Part shown: positions 12,228 through 22,204 of the stretch, piece after piece
Layout: each line of letters begins with the position of its first letter
Numbering within the stretch: the stretch's first letter is position 1
Assembly (NCBI GenBank): GCA_018105865.1
Contig: CM030847.1
Coordinates: 12,218,589-12,282,588, forward strand
Source: Metaphire vulgaris
Lineage: Eukaryota > Annelida > Clitellata > Crassiclitellata > Megascolecidae
Direction of reading: 5' to 3'
DNA length: 64,000 bases
Made by a program: the position numbers and the translations under genes
Notes under the pieces: generated by a model
The model's input: only the letters and a program-made list of their open reading frames with translations
Told to the model about the DNA's origin: nothing
The model's database searches: none

Positions 12228-12418
12228 GCGTCTTTTTTTCTGCAAAAAGGCAGAAGGTTATATGAATATTTATGAACCGCGTGACGCTCTTAATGTGAAT
12301 ATTTCTAAAGCAAAGATAACTTTATGGGTTAGGGTTAGGGTTAACCTAACCTTAACCCTAACCCCCTAACCCTAAACCCTATGCAAAACCTTCTGCTTTT
12401 TTGCAGAAAAAAAGACGC
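12228..12418. mobile_element. Mutator-like MITE 'E' with telomeric-repeat core
   Basis: Near-perfect 32-base inverted repeats start GCGTCTTTTTTTCTGC and end GCAGAAAAAAAGACGC. The 9-bp duplication TCGCGGCCA lies at 12219-12227 and 12419-12427. Long terminal repeats plus a 9-bp duplication fit Mutator-like elements. The centre (about 12327-12381) is a head-to-head TTAGGG/CCCTAA block. It is non-coding and entered after element F. Confidence 0.8.
12327..12381. repeat. Inverted interstitial telomeric repeat block
   Basis: gggttagggttaggg runs into cctaaccttaaccctaac and further CCCTAA variants, so the two orientations meet head to head at the palindrome centre of MITE E. TTAGGG is the common metazoan telomere motif. 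Here it is carried within a transposon and is not a chromosome end. Confidence 0.85.
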
Positions 12419-12691
12419 TCGCGGCCAGTGTTTAATCTAGGCTGTTTCCGGGGGCAATCGCCCTTTTCCCCCCAGAAATTTCAAATTGCCCCGGAAAATT
12501 TGGAATACTGCATGGACTAACAGCGGCTCCTAGCAGAATTCCCCCCGGCTTTGTCAGCTAATTTCCCCCCAGCTTTTTTAGTTTCCCCTCCGGAGTCCAG
12601 AAGTCTAGATTAAACACTGGTCGCGGCTATACGCGTATGTGGATTTCGCGTTTGTTCGCTAGGTGGCGCCACAGCATTTCACCGTTGTCTA

Positions 12692-12994
12692 AAGGTGGTG
12701 GGACACTACCCGCGCATTGCGCGAGTTCACTTTGACGTCCTTTGCGATCGTGTTGAACGTGTAGGAGCGATTTTCCACACAGGCAAAAATTAAGCCACGC
12801 CTACAACAGTTGATGTAGTGCTAAAAATGGCAGACGAAGAATTAGTTGCTATTTGCGGAATGATGATTTTAACAGCATGTAGCCTATCATAGCATCGGTG
12901 GTACCTGCTTTGTCGAAAGAAAAGAAGCCATAGAAACCCAGAAAGGCTAGACTTTGGCCTTGGTCATGACCACGGCGATACATAAGTTGTCTTG

Positions 12995-13045
<51 letters not shown>

Positions 13046-13118
13046 TATACCGGTAAATAAAGAAGCGTTTAGCTTTCAAATTTATTTCACTCCATTTCGT
13101 TGCATTGCGCGTAGATTC

Positions 13119-13170
<52 letters not shown>

Positions 13171-14598
13171 TATTCATGATTCACGTACCTGGTGTGGATT
13201 GGAGTTTTCCAGCAATCTCGAGCCATATCGATGGCTTTTTATCACTTTCTTTATACGTATCGCATGTGCTATCCCATAAAATGGAATGCGCCGCCACCTC
13301 ATTCAATATATTTATATCAAATTTATATCAAATTCACTTTTTGTAGCCATGATTAATTTTCTCTTGTCTTCTCTTTATTTCAAATTATTTGGGGGGCTGA
13401 CCATTAGAGATGTGCGGGTACAGCAAAATGCATACCCTACCCGTACCCGTGGAAAAACTTTTTTACCCTACCCTACCCGTACCCGCTAGCGCTGTACCCT
13501 ACCCGACCCGTACCCGTAAGCTGTGTACCCGTACCCGTACCCGTACCCGTAACCGACTTTGGTTGGAATTTGGAGTTTTTGGATTTGGAATTTTGGACCC
13601 GTACCCGCGGGTGTGTTTACGGGTACAAGTACTACAAGGACCTGTACATGGACCCGTGAACCCGTAGCCGTTCCTAGAGACTACAGAGAGGCAACAGTGA
13701 AATAGGGGCTACGAAATTGGGATAACTATTCATTGTAAATAGCACGCATGTTTAGATTAGGACAGATCTAGTACTTAGGAATCAGGATAATCAGTCAGCT
13801 AGCCTAAGCCGACATGAATGGGCTTGTTTAAAATATTTAGTAGATATCATTTATCTATGAGCAGGCATTAGAGCTCAAGTTAAACAACAAAACTTTACCA
13901 GAAGAACTTCTCGGTCAAAGAGTCCTTGGAGGAGTCAGAGGACGCCATTATAGATTTATTACTGATGATGTCAGATTACGTCATCTGTATTTCCTTTATG
14001 TTTTCAGTAAGTAAAATGCATGCTGTCTGACAAACTGTACGCGATGTACAAGTTATATTAATACACTTTACTCAATATTATTTTTCTATTACTGCATTGC
14101 TAATTTGCTATAGTAGTGAGAAATGAAAATATAACTTTACGGGTAAAACGGGTATACCCGTACCCGTAGCCGCTATACCCGTACCCGTAGCGCTGTACCC
14201 GTACCCGACCCGTACCCGTAAAATGTGTACCCTACCCTACCCGTACCCGCGGGTACGGGTACGGGTAGGGTATACCCGCGGGTACGGGTATACCCGCACA
14301 TCCCTACTGACCATAGATTTATTATTAAAATATTAAAGTCTATGGGGCTGACGTTTCAACTGATACCCGATTGGTTGAAAAGTCAAAATGAACGCGACCG
14401 AAACTCGGGTGAATGTGCAACCACAATCAGTCGTGCGCGGCGGCGTTGATTTTCTCCCCTCCGTGTGCTTGCACGCGATCAATGTATGCTAATGTCCCAG
14501 TCACCATTCGAAAGCAGCTTATCATTCAAGCATTGAAAGCGCTTTCGCAAAGGACGTCAAAATGAACTCACGCAAAGCGCGCTAATGTCCCACCACCA
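12692..14598. mobile_element. DNA transposon with ~50-bp inverted repeats and TA target
   Basis: The left end AAGGTGGTGGGACACTA and the reverse complement of the right end (TGGTGGTGGGACATTAG) continue to match through gagttcactttgacgtcc, about 50 bases with few mismatches. TA flanks at 12690-12691 and 14599-14600 fit the gtgtattacg site of intact repeat G. There is no transposase. The interior holds (AAT)n (12995-13045) and (AT)n (13121-13167) microsatellites and a hAT (13405-14306). A TA target suggests a mariner-like origin. This is inference. Confidence 0.75.
13405..14306. mobile_element. hAT-like MITE 'D', copy 1, with GGGTAC arrays
   Basis: Ends TAGAGATGTGCGGGTA and (reverse complement) TAGGGATGTGCGGGTA. 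The 8-bp duplication CTGACCAT is at 13397-13404 and 14307-14314. Both subterminal arms are degenerate GGGTAC/GTACCC tandem repeats, so the element folds as a large hairpin. The middle is unique. A full second copy, inverted, lies at 22380-23302. No transposase is present. Confidence 0.92.
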
Positions 14599-14600
14599 TA

Positions 14601-14705
14601 ATACGATTTCAGCGATCAATACTTTGATTAATTATTATAATTAAGTTATTGAACTATCGATCATAATTCGATTTACTTATTGTGTTATATATTCGAAGTG
14701 ACTTG
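14601..14705 (-). repeat. Repeat 'G', copy B, last piece
   Basis: Matches 6755-6655 inverted (gatttcagcgatcaatac, gaactatcgatcataattcg, tatattcgaagtgactt). It ends at the LINE-H insertion. Confidence 0.7.
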
Positions 14706-15213
14706 TCCCCTTAGTATTAAAGTAAGTAAGTAAAGTAAAATCTCGTGGATTTCTATAGCGCCTTGTAAAGCAGCAAAACAGTAGCTGCTTATTCTTAGGC
14801 GCTCAGCCTTTCTTAAAATAGCTATGGGGAAGGTATATTTATCAGCCAGGCAATAGTCAACATCCAAAGGGCAGTGAGGCTAGGTTGTTACAGCTATGGA
14901 GGAAATGATATTAGAAAAAAGAAAGGATTTCAGCTTAGACCTGAAGAATTGAGGAGATAACGCAGGAATTATAGGGAATGAGGATTCAGATTTTATTGTT
15001 TGAAAGTGTCCAAGTCTGCGGAGGGAAGCTGGGATCGAGTTCCAAAGTTCATGTGAGGCGTATGAGAAGGCACGGTTGCAAATTTTCAGGGATGACTAAT
15101 TCAGTAGGCGTGACAGAGTGAGGTAAGATGATGAACAAGTGGGTCGAGGAGGCTGAGGGGTTAATAGTGATCTAAGGTAGACAGGTTTTGATGACTGAAG
15201 TGAGCTATATGTA

Positions 15214-16596
15214 CAGTACTGGCCAAATTATTATGGATTTTGCCCTTTTCATCACTAATTCGATGCTAACAGCTGCTAGTCTGTTTATTTATCCTGGTGG
15301 TAATTATCCTTCTTGAATGGCACTTTGCTGTTCTAATGCTATAAAATTGAATATAAATTTATATAAAATTATTATAGTATATATCATTTGCTATAGGTAA
15401 CTGCTTTATTTTTGTCGACAGTAATTCTGAATAAAATGCCTATTTTGTGAAGATATTTCGTTAATCTTCACGCACCATAGTTTCACTTCCAAGTTAATTT
15501 TATAAGTCAATTTGCAATTAGTAGGCCTTTTGCATATTTAACCGATACTAAGCAGTAATTTCTTCGGCGACATATAATAGCCATGTGATGGGAAAGAAGT
15601 CTGATCTTAGCCCGAGGAAAAAGGGCCAGATTCGTGTTCTTCTGGAGGAGACATCTTTGACACAGCCAGATATTGCTGAAAATGAAGGTTTCACCCCAAA
15701 GTTGTGAGTGTTATTGCAAAAAGTGTGATGTTTGGCCTGACATTGTCTCCGAGGCGAAGGGGAAGATGTGGCAGACGACGTCTATCGAGTGCAAGAAACG
15801 ACAGGAAACTGGTCAGTTTGTCCAACCGCAGGGCAACCGCTAGACAGTTGGGAGTCGTGAGTTATGAGTGGGACAGCTACAAGCAGTAGTAGAACGGCCG
15901 GTGCGTAGACGTTTGTTCGATGCTGGTCGATCAAGTCATCTGGTTGTTCGATCATGGTACCCTCTAAAGAAGCCTCTGCTGAAGACATCGATGATGAAGA
16001 AGAGGCTGCAATGGGTTAAAGAGCATTTGTCTTGGACTGCAGCTGACTGGTCGAAGGTACTGCACACTACTTTATTCTTATCTCATCAGATACGTGCATG
16101 GTTTGGCACTAGAAATGCAGACGTGACCTTCCAGCAGGACAATGAACCACGCCACACTGCCAGGAAAGTGAAGGAATTCGTCAAGAGGCAGGGATTACGG
16201 TTGCTTGACTGGCCGGCGAACAGAGCCGACATGAACCCAATTGAAAATGTTTCGAAGATACCTAAAGACAAGAAGAACAAAGAAGCAGTCTCTACAAAAA
16301 AGCGCCAACTCACCAAGAGGCTTCTTCACGTATGGTCCCATGACCAGCAGCTGAAGGATCATGCCAGGTCATTGATATTGCAGATGCCTGATCAGGTAGC
16401 TGCTGTCCCTAAGGCACGTGGCTGATGGACAAAGTACTGAATCAGCTCAAGTCCGACTTACTTTGGCCGCAGACACATTAAGCTATTCACTAAAGTTGCA
16501 CTTTTGCCATAGCGTCACTTTATTTTAGCCTTTTTACCGATATAACTAAGAAATCAACTGTTGGAAACCAAATCCATAATAATTTGGCCAGTACTG
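15214..16596 (+). mobile_element. Tc1/mariner-like transposon
   Basis: The outer 27 bases of the two ends are perfect inverted repeats, beginning CAGTACTGGCCAAATTATTA. TA dinucleotides flank the element at 15212-15213 and 16597-16598. Length 1,383 bp is normal for Tc1-like elements. It splits LINE-H, whose frame resumes on the other side. The transposase is broken, so the copy is not autonomous. Confidence 0.92.
15590..16425 (+). pseudogene. Tc1-like transposase, broken
   Basis: Starts around MGKKSDLSPRKKGQIRVLLE, a helix-turn-helix DNA-binding beginning, then shifts frame near 15700 and has stops near 15842. The long tail frame (15868-16425) carries RRRLFDAGRSS, KKRLQWVKEHLSWTAADWSK, FQQDNEPRHTA (second catalytic Asp region) and LDWPANRADMNPIEN (third catalytic region) in Tc1 order. 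Catalytic motifs are present but the frame is interrupted and part of the centre looks deleted. Usual Tc1 transposases are about 340 residues. Confidence 0.85.
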
Positions 16597-16720
16597 TAAG
16601 TGTTATTATCTTATATTGGATACGTTCAGTTATTTTAAGCCAATGTAATGATTTTAGTATGGGTGAAATATGGGAGAATTTAGGTGACTTAGTAACAGCA
16701 CGTGCAAGTGCATTTTGTAT

Positions 16721-16819
16721 ATTGTTAATATACAGTAATTTGCTGTGGAAGCGCTTCTGAGTGATCTTTCAGAAGAGGCGCTATACAAATATTTTGTTAC
16801 ATTACATTACATTACATTA
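16721..16819 (+). mobile_element. Short LINE 3' end inserted into LINE-H
   Basis: About 99 bases ending gaggcgctatacaaatattt plus an (ATTAC)n tail. It is flanked by cattttgtat at 16711-16720 and 16820-16829, a 10-base duplication. It interrupts the LINE-H frame between LQSIQN and LARAVTKSPK. This is a severely 5'-truncated retrotransposition event. Confidence 0.75.
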
Positions 16820-17184
16820 CATTTTGTATTGATTGCAATTTGTTGATAGAGGCTTTGGGAAGGTTATAGTAGAGGGAGCTACAATAATCTAATTTGGAGT
16901 GGACTATTGAGGTGGCAATTGTGGAAGCAGTTTTAGTATCTAGGCAAGGGCGTAGGCGGCGAAGGTCACGAATATGAACATAGCAGGCTTGTGATAGTTG
17001 GGAGATTTGTGATTCGAAGTTTAGAAAAGAATCAAATTTGAATCCTAGATTTCTAGCAGTTGGAACAGAGATTATTTTGGTGTCAGGAGCCAAAACTAGT
17101 TCAGGATTGTCAATTTTTTTGAGTTGTTGGGGTAGTCCAATTAAAAGAAACTCTGTCTTAGATGGGTTAAGAGCGAGCAAGTAA

Positions 17185-18760
17185 CCGGCGTCATTTGTTG
17201 CCAAATGCCGCATGACTTTTAATACGTGTTTTGCACCCTGTTTTAAGCCAGTACCTTGGATCTTAAGTATTGTCAACCTACGGCCCTCAAGATGGGCTAA
17301 TACGCTTGAGTTTTTACTCGCGTGGAGAAAGACGACATTCCTCTATGGCCTTGCGTTTCGGTCGACTATCACGCAGTCGGAGGGGGAAAGGCCGCCAGGA
17401 GTATCTCCGGCTTCCCGGTACCTCTAACCTCCACTGGTGGTCGTTCCGCCGTCTCGCTGACGACAGCCCCCGACCCGGCCCCGAGCGGGCCTAGTCACTT
17501 TCTCGGCTCGAGTCGGCTGCGCCCGACGTAGCCTCGTGCTTCGGCCGACGATCACGCAGTCGGAGGGGGAAAGGCCGCCAGGAGTATCTCCGGCTTCCCG
17601 GTACCTCTAACCTCCACTGGTGGTCGTTCCGCCGTCTTCGCTGACGACAGCCCCCGAGCGGGCCTAGTCACCTCCTCGATTGACGACAGCTCCCGAGCGG
17701 GTCGTCACCTACTCGAGTGACGTCCGCTTTCTCGAGCGACCGTCTTCAGGACCTTCTGACCAGGGACGTCATTGACTCATTTGGGGGTGGGGGGTGGGAG
17801 GGGGGCATTTGCCCTCTGATTCTTAGGGGAAAAAAATTTTCGCCAATGTTTGTGTTATTTAGTTTTTACATACCAATTGGCTGGCTAAATAGGTACACTG
17901 GAAAGCAAACAAAGGTCAGCAGTCCCTAAAGGAGTGCTTGATGTCGAGTAATATCTGAAGTAACTAATCGTAAAAAAAGAACTGACAAGCAAAAAAGGTC
18001 GTCAACTTTCTCGCAAACTTGTCAGGTCAAAAGTGTTTTGCCCCCGCTGAAAAACAGTGAAATGACGTCTCTGCTTCTGACGTTCGACTCCCTCGATCAT
18101 CGTCCGCCGACGACCGCAGCCGAGCTTCGTTTTCTTCGCCGAAAGTCCGTGAGGATCCCTCGCGCAAAAGTTCTCCCGGTATGAACCGCCTGTTTCCGAG
18201 GGCACGATCTGTATATGACTATTACCCCTTCTAGTAGCTAGGATCCCCTTAGAAGCGACAATGCCTCACGCGCATCTAGAGATAGAGTACTCTTCACTTC
18301 ATATTTGTGCATTAAATAACTATCCGACTAAATTGAGAGATAGCTTTGCTAGTGCAGGCAGTTAAGCGATCGCTTGTTTCGAACATCTTTAGCCGTTTCT
18401 TCTGCTTAAGGCTTTCTTTGTGCATAAGCGTTGCTCGCTTCAAGGTCATAGGCTAACGTCCGACCCCCACATGGTCCGTAAAGTTGCCTCTGACTGTGGC
18501 CAACAGTCACCCTTAATTTTGGCTCCCTCACGGGGTCCAGTGACCTTGATCCATCTTTAAGCCTTATTCTTCAGAGTTAATCTTTACGAGTTTAATTTCC
18601 TTTGTATTTTTGTAGTGACGTTTGGATATAGTGAGCTAATAGTGTAGTTAAGTGCTGCCGTTGCAGTAGTCCGCTCTGCTGCCCTTGCAGGACAGTTGTG
18701 CAGATGACCTCGATTGATTACTGTGTTTGAGTTTAATAAATCTTGCATAATTAGAAACAA
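17185..18760 (-). repeat. GC-rich composite repeat 'I', copy B, with internal duplication
   Basis: 17185-17320 matches copy A (6640-6480) inverted. A GC-rich segment of about 150 bases (cacgcagtcggagggggaaa, ccggcttcccggtacctc) occurs twice, at about 17368-17490 and 17550-17670. Downstream is an AT-richer part with aataaatcttgc at about 18736 and, at 18759, a 20-codon open start (MSSSSFTSKPPKYQGGDLSF). This recalls a retroelement leader running into a gag-like start. It is too short to assign. Confidence 0.45.
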
Positions 18761-20044
18761 TGTCTTCATCTTCATTCACAAGCAAGCCACCCAAATACCA
18801 GGGTGGGGACCTATCGTTTTAAGGACGCCTTTTTCTCCTCCCCGAAAACCCTCTGATTATTTCGACCACTCGAGTAATTCGGGCCATCCATTGTCGCTAG
18901 GGGACTCGAGGAGAATTTGCCACTAGTAGCCACCGGAAATTGGGGTTGGGAGAATCGGCGGGGCGGGGCGGATCAGCGGGGCGGGTGTACATTGTTGTGT
19001 GAACCGGCGGGGCGGGCGTAATACCCTACCCTATTGACCAGAATCGGCGGGGCGGGGCGGGGTCCTATATTTTGTTTGATTTGGCGGGTGTTGGGTGGAG
19101 GGGGGTCAGATGAAAACGCTGGTGTTGAGGGGGCCCAAATATTCACTACATTCGGCGTGGAGGGGCTGGCGTCGATCGGTGGGGCGGGCGGGTTATTTAG
19201 TTGGTTGAGGCGGGGCGGATCAACTTGGCGGATGAAAATGCGGGTGTGTGTTTATCTTGGCGGGGGTTCCAATATTTTGTTTGATTTGGCGGGTGTGGGG
19301 TGGAGGGCGGTCAGATGAATACGCTGGTGTTGAGGGGGGCCCAAATATTGGCTACATTCGGCGGGGAGAAGCTGGCGTTGATCGGCGGGCGGGCGGGCGA
19401 GTTATTTAGTTTCTTTGGTGGGCGTTTGTGGACGGGGGCCGAAATGTTCAATAGATTGCTGCGGTGAGGGTTGATTAGTTTTTGGGAAAGATAATAGTAA
19501 CGGCCCAGCACACGTTTCCAGTGTAATTAATAAATGAAACTGTTCTTGGCGATCGTGTGCGTGATGACAGTTTTATTTAAAAAACAACACAGACAGATAA
19601 CGAGCAAAGCAATGCTATGTTAACTATAAAAATGCGTAACATAAGAACTTAGTACACACACATGATATTTAAATGTGTTTGCAACCAACTACCCGTGTAA
19701 AAACCATATAACTGCGGATGTTTCAGATGTAATTGCCAAAATGCATGCTGAGATGTCTAGTGTTTGCTTAAATATGGCCGCAAAAATGAAGAGAACTAGA
19801 TCTCAAAATTAACATTTGTTGTTCGTGAAAATGGCCGTTTTAAAGAGGGCTTAAGATCATTTGCTACGGAAAAGTGGAATAAATTTCGGTAGTTTTTTTG
19901 GGCAGTCTTCTTTCTTGATGACAACTGGACAAATATGCTCCATAAACTCCTCTTGGGGGCCATAACCTCAAAAGTTCGGTACTTACACAGCTGTTGTCAT
20001 GTGTAGGCTACTAGAGGGGCTCACTCCTGACTGACTGGCATATA

Positions 20045-20046
20045 TA

Positions 20047-20102
<56 letters not shown>
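20045..20102. repeat. (AT)n microsatellite
   Basis: About 58 bases of alternating TA within the spacer of the foldback element. Confidence 0.9.
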
Positions 20103-20106
<4 letters not shown>

Positions 20107-20309
20107 CACATATATATTTTTTTATAAAGAACTAAAATTTATATAAATTTTTCAATATATTTCTTATGACTCTGGGCACCGCTTCCCATAGACACTTATC
20201 AGAGTCTTTTGATAACAAAAATTAAGAAATAAATCATGCGAACAGCGACGATTACAAAAAACATTTCAGTCGGAGAAACCAATCGACCTCCATTACAAGG
20301 GTTAGGGTT

Positions 20310-21590
20310 GTAATGAATATTTCAGCACCCACCATCCACAACAGCCTTTTCAGTCGACAAACCCCCCTGCCCCAACCCACCAAATCAAACAAATATTGCA
20401 CACCCGCAAAAATCCACCCCTCCATTTATATCCGCAAAGTTGATCCGCCCCGCCAATCAACGCCAGCCCGAACCCGCCGATTGTATAGAATATTTAGGCC
20501 ACCAGCCACAGAAACCTTTTCATCCGTCCGCCCCCCCTCCGTCCGCCCCCCTCCCACACCCGCCAAATCAAAAAATATGGCACCCCCGGCACGATATACA
20601 CACACCCGTATTTTCAATCGCCAAATTGATCCGCCCCGCCTCAACCAACTAAATAACCCGCCCGCCCGCCACGCCGATCGACGCCAGCCCCTCCACGCCG
20701 AATGTAGTGAATATTTTGGCCCCCTTCAACACTAGCCTTTTCATCCGACCGCCTCCACCCCACACCCGCCAAATCAAACAAAATATGGCACAACCGCCCA
20801 CATAAACACACACCCGCATTTTCATCCGCCAAGTTGATCCGCCCCGCCTCAACCAACTAAATAACCCGCCCGCCCGCCCCGTTGATCGACGCCAGCCCCT
20901 CCACGCCGAATGTAGTGAATATTTGGGCCCCCTCAACACCAGCGTTTTCATCTGACAACCCTCCACCCCACACCCGCCAAATCAAACAAAATATGGCACC
21001 CCCGCCAAGATAAACACACACCCGCATTTTCATCCGCCAAGTTGATCCGCCAAGTTGATCCGCCCCGCCTCAACCAACTAAATAACCCGCCCGCGCCCGC
21101 CCCACCGATCGACGCCAGCCCTCCACGCCGAATGTAGTGAATATTTGGGCCCCCTCAACACCAGCGTTTTCATCTGACCACCCTCCACCCCACACCCGCC
21201 AAGTCAAAAATATGGCACCCCCGCCAAGATAAACACACACCCGCATTTTCATCCGCCAAGTTGATCCGCCCCGCCTCAACCAACTAAATAACCGGCCCGC
21301 CCGCCCGCCCCGCCGATCGACGCCAGCCCCTGCCCGCCGAATGTGGTGAATATTTTGGCCCCCTTCAACACTAGCCTTTTCATCCGACCGCCCTCCACCC
21401 CACAACCGCCAAATCAAACAAAATATGGCACCCCCGCCAAGATAAACACACACCCGCATTTTCATCCGCCAAGTTGATCCGCCCCGCCTCACCCAACTAC
21501 ACTCGTATAAACGGCGGCGACTAACGTCTACACTCGGATAAACGGCGGATGAAGTGACGTGTCTAACTGACCAATGAAAATTACACCCGC
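20310..21590. repeat. Tandem array, ~208-bp GC-rich unit
   Basis: The landmark caaccaactaaataac recurs at 20642, 20850, 21071 and 21277, spacings 208, 221 and 206. The long spacing includes a 13-base internal duplication of aagttgatccgcc. Each unit carries gccgaatgtagtgaat, caaatatggcacccc-like words and cacacacccgcattttcatc. The long open frames across it are repeat translations. Confidence 0.9.
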
Positions 21591-22140
21591 CCATCCGCCC
21601 CGCCCCGCCGATTTTCCCAACCTGGAAATTGGGTTACTGGAAGATAATTTCGCGACAATAGGGTCCCAACTGGGGGGGCCACTGGGGGGGGGGCAGGCAC
21701 TCAATAGGGGGCACGGGCAGGAGCGTCGGAAGTTATATAGTGGTGTGGGGGCAGGAAAAAATGGCAGGGGTCCGGAGGCCGCGGAAGGCCCCCGGCTGGG
21801 TCCAGGGGCAGGACCCCGATGGGGGGGTCTGGAAGCTGATGATTAGTGTCATACTTATAGACAATACTTCTCTTCAAATTTGGCTTAATTGACAAAATTA
21901 CTAACAAGTAGTGTCAAATATGAAACTAGTTTCACTTCTATTCTAAATGACGATTTATATAGCGCAGTAGCTGAGCGAGGGCCAAAGTCAAGAGCGCTTT
22001 ACATGGAACAATCGTACGATGAGTTGAAGAGATGCGTTTTAAGTTGAGTGGCGAATAGGGCTGCGCCGAGTAACTCGAGTAACGCGAGTACTCGACTCCA
22101 AATTGGAGTCGAGTAATTTTTTTGGAGTCGAGTACTCGCA

Positions 22141-22204
<64 letters not shown>

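Larger units (their letters stand above)
12226..12619. mobile_element. hAT-like MITE 'F', split by a Mutator-like MITE
   Basis: Ends CAGTGTTTAATCTAGGC and (reverse complement) CAGTGTTTAATCTAGAC. The 8-bp duplication GTCGCGGC is at 12218-12225 and 12620-12627, and the intact repeat G at about 6822 shows a single tcgcggc site. Element F entered repeat G first. A Mutator-like MITE then landed three bases inside its left end. F alone is about 194 bp, with gggggcaatcgccc and cccccagctttt words. Confidence 0.85.
14706..17184 (-). pseudogene. CR1/L2-like LINE 'H', 5'-truncated, interrupted twice
   Basis: Minus-strand LINE C-terminal part. From right to left it reads LALNPSKTEFLLIGLPQQ, NLGFKFDSFLNF, CYVHIRDLRRLRP, SIVHSKLDYCSSLYYNLP, then after a short insert SHISPILKSLHWLKITERIQYK. 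After the Tc1-like element come WNSIPASLRRLGHFQTIK and FRSKLKSFLFS. The 3' end carries the tatagcgcc motif and an (AGTA)n tail at about 14716-14740. It lies exactly between repeat G and repeat I copies, so it inserted at their junction. Sister copies are at 35925-37600 (plus) and 35637-35772 (3' end only). Confidence 0.85.
18944..21622. mobile_element. Foldback Mutator-like element built of 208-bp repeats
   Basis: The left end GGTTGGGAGAATCGGCGGGG and the reverse-complemented right end GGTTGGGAAAATCGGCGGGG are inverted repeats. They are flanked by CGGAAATTGG (18934-18943) and TGGAAATTGG (21623-21632), a 9-10-bp duplication. The arms are inverted arrays of a GC-rich unit: about two and a half units at left (to 19470) and five to six at right (20310-21590). 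About 840 bases lie between, including an (AT)n run. No transposase is visible. The layout matches foldback elements; Mutator-like affiliation rests on duplication length. Confidence 0.75.

Noticed and set aside
12327..12381. Chromosome-end telomere or fusion point
   Set aside because: The block is only about 55 bases, inverted at its centre, and sits symmetrically inside a MITE with a 9-bp duplication. A fusion would not be bounded that way.
12849..13226. 125-residue frame with Ile-Tyr and Leu runs
   Set aside because: Translation of (AT)n and (AAT)n microsatellites inside a DNA transposon.
13430..14300. Telomere-like (GGGTAC)n arrays
   Set aside because: They are the subterminal arms of hAT family D, found twice with 8-bp duplications.
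20313..21594. Several 70-174-residue frames rich in Pro/Arg or Gly/Arg
   Set aside because: They lie over the 208-bp tandem array and repeat with it. Open in several frames because of GC richness, not because of coding.
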